Positions 59,303 to 64,000 of a stretch of 64,000 bases of DNA are shown here, one piece after another. Each line of letters starts with the position of its first letter. Position 1 is the stretch's first letter. Source of the DNA: Cystobacter fuscus DSM 2262 (lineage in GTDB: Bacteria; Myxococcota; Myxococcia; Myxococcales; Myxococcaceae); NCBI RefSeq assembly GCF_000335475.2, contig NZ_ANAH02000006.1:1-64000 (forward strand), written 5' to 3'. The notes under the pieces were generated by a model. That model did no database searches. It saw nothing but the letters and a program-made list of their open reading frames with translations, and had not been told where the DNA came from. The position numbers and the translations under genes were made by a program.

Positions 59303-59640
59303 ACGAGAGCGCGGTTCGCTCAGCACGGGGCACCACCTCCAGCGTGTTGGTTGGTGAGACAGCGAAACGCCCGGAGAGGTAACACAGTCATGTGAGCAGG
59401 GGAAGCCCGGGAGTCCCGAACATATACGAAACATATAATGCACGGATTGCGCGATCAGGCCCGAGTCAGGGAAATCAGTACAGAAATGTTCCCTACATGT
59501 ATGGGTCAACTAGGCCGCTCGTGCGCGGCGTGTGCCCTTGCAGGACTCGGCAAGTCGCGGACCTGTTGACCACTCACGCGCGACGGTTCGGCCTGGCCCG
59601 TCATTACCGGGCCGGTCCTATGAGTAGCGGGGCCCGGTGG
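59303..59640. other. Promoter region upstream of the kinase cluster, bordering the insertion sequence
   Basis: No gene is seen in this stretch (338 bp). It contains an A+T-rich patch with CATATACGAAACATATAATG (59421-59440), including TATAAT at 59434-59439 and a doubled ACATATA. It could drive the kinase cluster (leftward) or an unknown rightward transcript. The right half before the IS is G+C-rich. Confidence 0.45.
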
Positions 59641-59659
59641 CAGGCTTGATTCAAAGTCC
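59641..59659 (+). repeat. Left terminal inverted repeat of the insertion sequence
   Basis: CAGGCTTGATTCAAAGTCC matches the reverse complement of 61300-61318 at 18 of 19 positions. Confidence 0.85.
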
Positions 59660-59807
59660 CACGAGAGAAGTTATCCCACCTGGACCTACGGGCGAGGTAA
59701 GGTGCCCATCCATGGGACGAGGTGGCGCGGGCAGCGGTGGGCTGATCGCGAGGCACGAGTCCGGCACAGGTAGGACGCGGGCCAGATGAGGCCGTTGGAG
59801 AGTCGAC

Positions 59808-61121
59808 GTGGACGGGGAGAAAAACCGGGGCGGGAGAGCTGGCGGGCCCTCCACACCCCCTGAGAAGCAAACAGGGACGAGGAAGCAGCAGGGAGCAAAC
59901 ACCTCGGCCGTGCAGCAGATGCTGACGCGATTGGGACTGACGTTCAAGGAGATAGTGGGCCCGCGGGCCAGTCGCGGCAAGAGGCACGGGTTGGGGGCGC
60001 TCCTGTCGCTGCTGGTGGTGGGGATGGCGACGGGAAGAAGAGTGCTGCGACAGGTAGAGGCATTGGGGGAGGACCTGGTGCGTGAAGGGACGGAGCCGAA
60101 GGGGTTGAGCGGAGCGGTGTCGGACACGACGTTGGATAGACTGCTCAGTCAGCTTGGGCCCGAGGGATGGGACAAGGTGTTGCAGCAGTCGGTGCGGACA
60201 GCACTCGAGCAGGGAGTGCTGAGGCAAGACAAGCTGGCGGCGGGAGTGGTGTCGATTGACGGCAAGGCGGGGGAGAGCACGCGAGGACAAGCGCCGTGCG
60301 AGCCCTGTCACACACTCCGGGATGAGCAAGGGCAGGAGTATTGGTACCCCTTCGCGCTCCGGGCGGCGCTCACCAGCAGCAGGGCGTGCCCGGTGCTCGA
60401 CCAGATGATGTTGGAAGGCAAGCAAGGAGAAGCGACGGCCTTTGCGAAGTTGCTCGGACGAGTCGTGGAGAAGTATGGCGAGCACTTCAAGTATGTGACA
60501 GGGGACGCGGGGCTGACGAGCGCGGCGAACGCGAGGGCGGTGAGGGAAGCGGGCAAACATTACCTGTTCGCGCTCAAGGAGAACTTCAGCCGGTTGCACG
60601 ACGTGGCGTGGATAGCGCTGGCAACGGCCCCGGTACAGGTGAGAGTGAGAGAGAAGGCGCGGGGCGAGTGGGTGGAAAGGGAGTTGAGAGTCACGCCCGT
60701 ACCCGAGACAGAAGAGTTTCCCGAAGCCCGGCAATGGATATGGGTGCGCAGCACGCGGGAGCGCGAGGGGCGTTTGCCCGAGGTGCAGACGCGACTGTTT
60801 CTCACCTCCATTCCCAGTGGGGAGTTGTCGGGGGAGCAGATGCTGACAGTAGTGAGAGGGCATTGGGGAATAGAGAACGGGCCGAACTGGACGGCGGACG
60901 TGGTGCTGGAGGAAGACACGGCCTCGGCCAGCCTACGGGGGCAGGCTCCCGTGGTGCTCAGTTGGCTGCGGCTGCTGGCCTACAACCTGTTGGCGTTGGT
61001 GCGCACACACCTGCCCCCAAAAGACGGCAGGCCCGTGTCCTATGCTCGCACCCAGGAAGTGCTCTACCAAGGCTTGCTGGGCCTGGCGGTGCTCCCGGAG
61101 ACTCTGGCCGCACTTGCCTGA
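59808..61121 (+). CDS. DDE transposase, ISAs1 family-like
   Basis: The 437-residue protein has an N-terminal DNA-binding region and a DDE catalytic core. Motif 1 contains SIDGKAG (first Asp), motif 2 YVTGDAGLTS (second Asp), and the C-terminal Glu is in VRGHWGIENGPNWTADVVLEED, which is the ISAs1/IS4-group signature. It ends with the typical LRLLAYNLLALVR helix. The frame is intact, so the element may still move. The start could be slightly different (upstream no strong ribosome-binding site). Confidence 0.9.
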   Translation: MDGEKNRGGRAGGPSTPPEKQTGTRKQQGANTSAVQQMLTRLGLTFKEIVGPRASRGKRHGLGALLSLLVVGMATGRRVLRQVEALGEDLVREGTEPKGLSGAVSDTTLDRLLSQLGPEGWDKVLQQSVRTALEQGVLRQDKLAAGVVSIDGKAGESTRGQAPCEPCHTLRDEQGQEYWYPFALRAALTSSRACPVLDQMMLEGKQGEATAFAKLLGRVVEKYGEHFKYVTGDAGLTSAANARAVREAGKHYLFALKENFSRLHDVAWIALATAPVQVRVREKARGEWVERELRVTPVPETEEFPEARQWIWVRSTREREGRLPEVQTRLFLTSIPSGELSGEQMLTVVRGHWGIENGPNWTADVVLEEDTASASLRGQAPVVLSWLRLLAYNLLALVRTHLPPKDGRPVSYARTQEVLYQGLLGLAVLPETLAALA

Positions 61122-61589
61122 GCGCCCGCCAGCGCCTGGCTCCGGTCTCCTCTGCTTCCACCTCCTCGGCTTCGCGGGTCCGTCTTCAGCCAGTATCCCT
61201 CTCCGGGGGGCGCCTCTCGCGAGGGCCGTCTGGGAGAACGCCACCTCATTGCCTGATACGGCTTGTCTCCCTCCCACCCCTCCTCAAAACCTCCCCCCAG
61301 GACTTTGGATCAAGCCTGGTGGGAGGGCCTGGGTTGCCTGTCCACCCAAGGAAGGGAGCGGCCATGCGCCCAAAGCCTTACGGGTCAGGCTCGTCCCGAC
61401 GGGCTCTGCTCCTCCTCGGCAGGAAGTCTCGACTCTGTCCAGAAGTCAACAATCCTCGCCAGGCAGGACATCTACCCAAAGTTAAAAATGATACACGGTG
61501 CGTCTATAGGACAAGCGAACTGCTCGTGCGGCTCCGGGTTGACGGCATGTGCGTTTGTACTTGAGGAAGAGAAAGGAAATCGGTCGGAC
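61122..61589. other. Right part of the IS and adjacent non-coding DNA
   Basis: The first ~195 bp belong to the insertion sequence (to 61318). The remainder is non-coding. It contains an A+T-rich stretch near 61479-61495 (AAAGTTAAAAATGATACAC) that may be the promoter of the small secreted protein gene. ORFs across this region are not protein-like. Confidence 0.5.
61300..61318 (-). repeat. Right terminal inverted repeat of the insertion sequence
   Basis: GGACTTTGGATCAAGCCTG; see the left repeat for the match. Confidence 0.85.
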
Positions 61590-62027
61590 ATGAATCTCAA
61601 GGGTGTTCTTTCAGGTATCGCGGGTGCGGTCGTTCTCCTCGGCTCCTCGCATGCGTTTGCGTATGATCCCAATGCAATTCAGCGAGGGTGGGTCGATTCC
61701 ATTGGGAATGAGCCGTACCCTGGTTTCATCGTTGGGCCAACGACGACGATGAGCATTCGTGGATGGGCCTGTGTCCGTCCGGGCACGGCCGACTATGGTG
61801 TGCCTTCAACACAGGTCGCCGTCGCTCATGGCAATGTCAGTCTGCCTGTTCTCGAGGTCCGTCAAACGGTGTACCGGCCTGATGTTGTCGCCGCTGGCGC
61901 TTGTTCGGGTTACTACAGTGGCTTCGTGGTGTGGGTTGCGAAGCCCGTGAGTTATGCGTCGAACTACTACGTCGCCTTCCTGGGGCCGTATGGGACGACC
62001 TACCTGGAAGGCCAGTCCTATTACTAA
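61590..62027 (+). CDS. Small secreted protein of unknown function
   Basis: AAAGGAAA lies about nine bases before ATG 61590. A signal peptide (GVLSGIAGAVVLLGSSHAFA) leaves a ~120-residue mature protein rich in Tyr, Val and Gly (GWVDSIGNEPYPGFIVG, IRGWACVRPG, YYSGFVVWVAKPVSYASNYYVAFLGPYG), with two Cys that could pair. It is probably beta-rich and extracellular; I recognise no family. A textbook terminator follows nine bases after the stop. Codon use is less G+C-biased than in the surrounding core genes, hinting at recent acquisition. Confidence 0.75.
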   Translation: MNLKGVLSGIAGAVVLLGSSHAFAYDPNAIQRGWVDSIGNEPYPGFIVGPTTTMSIRGWACVRPGTADYGVPSTQVAVAHGNVSLPVLEVRQTVYRPDVVAAGACSGYYSGFVVWVAKPVSYASNYYVAFLGPYGTTYLEGQSYY

Positions 62028-62036
62028 GGCGACAGG

Positions 62037-62058
62037 GGGGAAGCCGGAAGGCTTCCCC
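62037..62058 (+). terminator. Rho-independent terminator
   Basis: GGGGAAGCC-GGAA-GGCTTCCCC: perfect 9-base stem with a GGAA tetraloop, followed by TTCTTCGTTT. It ends the small secreted protein gene. Confidence 0.9.
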
Positions 62059-62096
62059 TTCTTCGTTTCCGCCCTCGGCCTCGGCTGAGAGCCGCA

Positions 62097-62200
62097 TGAG
62101 CTACGTCCTGCAGCGCGTGCTCGAAGCTCACAAGCTTCGCGATTTCGCCGTCTGGGACCCGGCAAGCGAGCTCCTGGTGTTCCCCCAGCCAGGGACGTGA
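62097..62200 (+). CDS. Short ORF, possible fragment
   Basis: ATG 62097 opens about 34 residues (SYVLQRVLEAHKLRDFAVW, then DPASELLVFPQPGT) before a stop. It is protein-like, with alternating hydrophobic and charged residues, but far shorter than a usual domain and without a clear ribosome-binding site. It may be the remains of a larger gene disturbed near the IS. Confidence 0.3.
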
Positions 62201-62221
62201 CGGGGATGCGAAGGCGCCGTG

Positions 62222-62401
62222 CTACCGCTCGAAGAACGACACCTGCTGGAAGCTGCTGGCGGAGGCGAGCGAGGTAGGGCGCGGCCTGCCCTGGTACGTG
62301 GAGCGGGACCAGGCGTGCACGAACACCACGGGAGCGCCACGACCCCAGTCGAGGTGGAAGAGCCGGGTTCCGTCGGACGTCGGGAGGAAGGGGTCGCGCA
62401 T
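62222..62401 (-). pseudogene. N-terminal fragment of an alpha/beta hydrolase gene
   Basis: From ATG 62401 the minus strand reads MRDPFLPTSDGTRLFHLDWG, then RGAPVVFVHAWS, the characteristic start and oxyanion strand of alpha/beta hydrolases. After HAWS the sequence loses homology-like character and the frame ends within ~30 residues, long before the catalytic Ser, so the gene is truncated. Confidence 0.6.
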
Positions 62402-62539
62402 CGCGCCTCCTGAGGCGGGGTGGATGCACGCGTCGATAGCTTCCTCCGGGTAAACGGCGCGATGACCTGCGAGGTCATGGACGCCGGAGCGCATGGCCGG
62501 GAGGGAGCCTCAGGGGTGGTCGCGGCGAGCGGAGGACGA

Positions 62540-62660
62540 GCGGAGGACGAACGGACCCGTCCTCTTCCTCTCCAGCACCGGCGAGGTGCTCACCCAACCC
62601 CGCGTGACGGGCTTCCTTGCGCCCAAGGACTTCCTCGTCGAGATGCGCAAGGTGAAGTGA
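62540..62660 (+). pseudogene. C-terminal fragment of a thioredoxin-fold gene
   Basis: The plus strand reads GPVLFLSSTGEVLTQPRVTG, then FLAPKDFLVEMRKVK and a stop at 62658-62660. This resembles the C-terminal beta-strand and last helix of thioredoxin-like proteins (cis-Pro side lost or altered). No start or CxxC motif is present, so it is a remnant. Its neighbours are redox genes of the same fold. Confidence 0.5.
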
Positions 62661-62790
62661 GCCGCGCCTCCCTCTCCTCCGTGAGGGGGCCGGGGGGAGG
62701 GGGAGCGCGCACCTCATCCTCTCCTCATGGCAGAGGGGTGGGCGCTGGCCCCCCGCGTGGCCAATATTGTGGCGAAAGGGACTTCTCCCC

Positions 62791-63363
62791 ATGGCCACAC
62801 TCGCTCCTCCTCCTCCAGCTTCGGGCGTCCTTGTGCACGGTCTGCCAGCCGGTACGCGCGCACCCGAGCTGGACCTTCCATCCACCCCTGATGGGCGACG
62901 GGTCAAGCTCTCGGACCAGAAGGGCTCCCCCGCCGTCCTCGTCTTCTACCCGGGGGACTTCACCCCCGTCTGCACCAACGAACTGGGGCTCTTCAACGAG
63001 CTGATGCCCGTGTTCGGCCAGTTCGGCGCGAAGGTGTTCGGCATCTCGTGCGACTCCCTCTGGAGCCACATCGCCTTCGCCAAGGAGCTCCACATCCAGA
63101 TTCCGCTCCTCTCCGACTTCCATCCGAAGGGAGAGGTCTCGCGCCGCTACAACGTCTACCGGGAGGACGTCGGCATCTGCGAGCGGGCGCTCTACGTCAT
63201 CGACGGCAAGGGCGACATCTACTGGAGCTACGTCTCGCCCATCGAGCTCAACCCCGGCGCGGACGGCGTCATCGACGCGCTCGAGCGGCTGACCGGCAAG
63301 CAGATGGAGTTCCCCACCTTCCAGCCACAGCAGCAGCCACCTCAGCCGGAGGCCCGGACATGA
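62791..63363 (+). CDS. Peroxiredoxin (AhpC/TSA family)
   Basis: The 190-residue protein reduces hydrogen and organic peroxides. The peroxidatic Cys61 lies in FYPGDFTPVCTNEL, with a later Cys in GISCDSLWSH and another in VGICERALYVID, so a resolving cysteine exists, though the type (1-Cys or atypical 2-Cys) is unclear. Conserved Pro and Thr of the active site (FTPVC) are in place. AAAGGG precedes ATG 62791; an upstream in-frame start adds residues without a good site. The C-terminal tail is Pro/Gln-rich. Its stop overlaps the DsbA-like gene's ATG (63360-63363), so both are co-translated. Confidence 0.92.
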   Translation: MATLAPPPPASGVLVHGLPAGTRAPELDLPSTPDGRRVKLSDQKGSPAVLVFYPGDFTPVCTNELGLFNELMPVFGQFGAKVFGISCDSLWSHIAFAKELHIQIPLLSDFHPKGEVSRRYNVYREDVGICERALYVIDGKGDIYWSYVSPIELNPGADGVIDALERLTGKQMEFPTFQPQQQPPQPEART

Positions 63364-63986
63364 GCAGACTTCACAGAGGCGTGGACACCAATGACTGGGC
63401 GAAGGGGCCGGCCGATGCCCCCGTCACCCTCCTGGAGTACGGCGACTTCGAGTGTCCCTTCTGTGGGCGCGCCGCCTGGGAGCTGAAGCGGCTCGAGAGC
63501 GCTATCGGAGACCGGGTCCGCTTCGTCTTCCGCCACTTCCCCCTCACCCAGCTCCACCCGCACGCGCTGCTGGCCGCGGAGGCCGCGGAGGCCGCCGGCG
63601 CGCAGGGAAGGTTCTGGGAGATGCAGGACGTGCTCTTCCAGAACCAGCAGAACCTGGAGGCTCCCGCGCTGCTGACGTCCGCGGCCGACCTGGGGCTCGA
63701 CATGGGCCGCTTCACTCGCGACCTCCAGGAGCACCGCTCCCTGCCGAAGGTCCAGCGCGACTTCATCGAGGGCGTGCGCAGTGGCGTGAACGGCACCCCG
63801 ACCTTCTTCATCAACGGGGAGCGCCACAACGGCGCCTACACGGCCGAGGCGCTGCTCGCCGCCATCGAGCAGCGGGTGGGGCCCGACATCGAGCCGATGA
63901 CGGGGCTTCCCTGGGAAGGCGACCGCGTGCCGCGCATGGGCCGGCCCCAGTCGCGCATGCATGTAGGGGGCGCAGGGGCCCTGTGA
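63360..63986 (+). CDS. DsbA-like thiol-disulfide oxidoreductase
   Basis: ATG 63360 overlaps the peroxiredoxin stop as ATGA. The 208-residue protein has the thioredoxin/DsbA architecture: the redox motif CPFC (Cys32, Cys35) in EYGDFECPFCGRA, a helical insertion (about 60-130), and the cis-Pro loop GVNGTPTFFING. No signal peptide is visible, so it appears cytoplasmic, which is unusual for DsbA but typical of the cytosolic DSBA/FrnE-like and Na+/H+ antiporter-associated branches. It may supply reducing power to or cooperate with the peroxiredoxin. It ends 14 bases before the window edge. Confidence 0.9.
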   Translation: MSRLHRGVDTNDWAKGPADAPVTLLEYGDFECPFCGRAAWELKRLESAIGDRVRFVFRHFPLTQLHPHALLAAEAAEAAGAQGRFWEMQDVLFQNQQNLEAPALLTSAADLGLDMGRFTRDLQEHRSLPKVQRDFIEGVRSGVNGTPTFFINGERHNGAYTAEALLAAIEQRVGPDIEPMTGLPWEGDRVPRMGRPQSRMHVGGAGAL

Positions 63987-64000
63987 TGGCATCGCGACGA

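Larger units (their letters stand above)
59641..61318 (+). mobile_element. ISAs1-like insertion sequence
   Basis: The element is bounded by 19-bp inverted repeats (59641-59659 and 61300-61318, one mismatch) and carries one transposase gene. It is about 1678 bp, longer than many ISAs1 elements because of ~170 bp on each side of the transposase. No clear target duplication is seen. It lies just upstream of the kinase cluster's promoter region and next to gene fragments on its right, suggesting a rearrangement-prone site. Confidence 0.8.
62201..62790. other. Region of gene fragments before the peroxiredoxin gene
   Basis: It holds two broken genes (listed separately): a leftward hydrolase N-terminal piece and a rightward thioredoxin-fold C-terminal piece. 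The last ~130 bp is G+C-rich with runs of G, and includes AAAGGG before the peroxiredoxin ATG. Confidence 0.55.

Noticed and set aside
59641-61318. Target-site duplication of the insertion sequence
   Set aside because: GGTGG occurs near both ends but is not flush with both terminal repeats, so no duplication is claimed.
61042-61575. Open frames between the transposase and the small secreted protein
   Set aside because: Pro/Ser/Arg-rich translations without signals or domains, partly inside the IS end; treated as non-coding.
1-64000. CRISPR array
   Set aside because: No series of regularly spaced repeats was seen; the direct repeats at 36.0, 44.4 and 45.0 kb are pairs only.

Overview
The window looks like myxobacterial chromosome (Cystobacter/Archangium/Myxococcus type). 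The reasons are very high G+C with strong third-position bias, many lipoproteins and secreted enzymes, DUF2381-type proteins beside Ser/Thr kinases, lipoprotein toxin/immunity-like pairs, and a metalloprotease with a MYXO-CTERM-like tail. I found no rRNA, complete tRNA or CRISPR array.

Layout. 1-8.2 kb: surface and envelope proteins (a partial HYDIN/ASH-repeat lipoprotein starting at GTG, an OmpA-domain protein, a conserved helical protein, a beta-helix lipoprotein and a kelch lipoprotein). 8.2-14.3 kb: housekeeping genes mutS, nhaA and a UbiB/ABC1 kinase. 14.3-22.4 kb: a leftward TolC-MFP-RND efflux operon running into a frameshifted toxin-like lipoprotein and its probable immunity partner. 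22.6-27.4 kb: a rightward set of TonB receptor, two HmuY-like lipoproteins and an HExxH lipoprotein protease, the last three joined by ATGA overlaps; probably heme or metal scavenging. 27.5-36 kb: rhamnogalacturonan lyase (PL11), a truncated ORF, a methyltransferase, a D-threonine-aldolase-like enzyme, a Cache-HAMP histidine kinase and a GH5 glucanase. 36-47.5 kb: carbonic anhydrase, an NSS transporter, a 2OG-Fe(II) oxygenase, a subtilisin, a secreted alpha/beta hydrolase with operator-like palindromes, an IclR regulator, a beta-helix lipoprotein, a Cys-rich mini-protein, a cupin gene between direct repeats, a DUF2183 protein and an SRPBCC membrane protein.

47.5-53.5 kb is accessory DNA of visibly lower G+C in its first half. 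It holds a frameshifted lipoprotein plus partner, a tmRNA-3'-end-like sequence (candidate att scar), a TIR/deoxyribosyltransferase-like protein that is a good stand-alone defence-effector candidate, tandem remnants of DUF2381 genes, and a lipoprotein-toxin/ankyrin-immunity pair. 53.5-59.3 kb is a compact six-gene leftward cluster: lipoprotein, pseudokinase, two XRE regulators, a transmembrane Ser/Thr kinase and a secreted DUF2381 protein. 59.6-61.3 kb is an ISAs1-like insertion sequence with recognisable terminal inverted repeats. 61.5-64 kb holds a small secreted protein with a strong terminator, fragments of a hydrolase and a thioredoxin-fold gene, and an overlapping peroxiredoxin/DsbA-like pair.

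The strongest candidates for something undescribed are the kinase/pseudokinase/twin-XRE/DUF2381 operon, the TIR-like effector next to the att-like scar, and the TonB-HmuY-HmuY-protease operon. The sequence suggests these; it does not prove them. All family names come from reading motifs, not from a database search.
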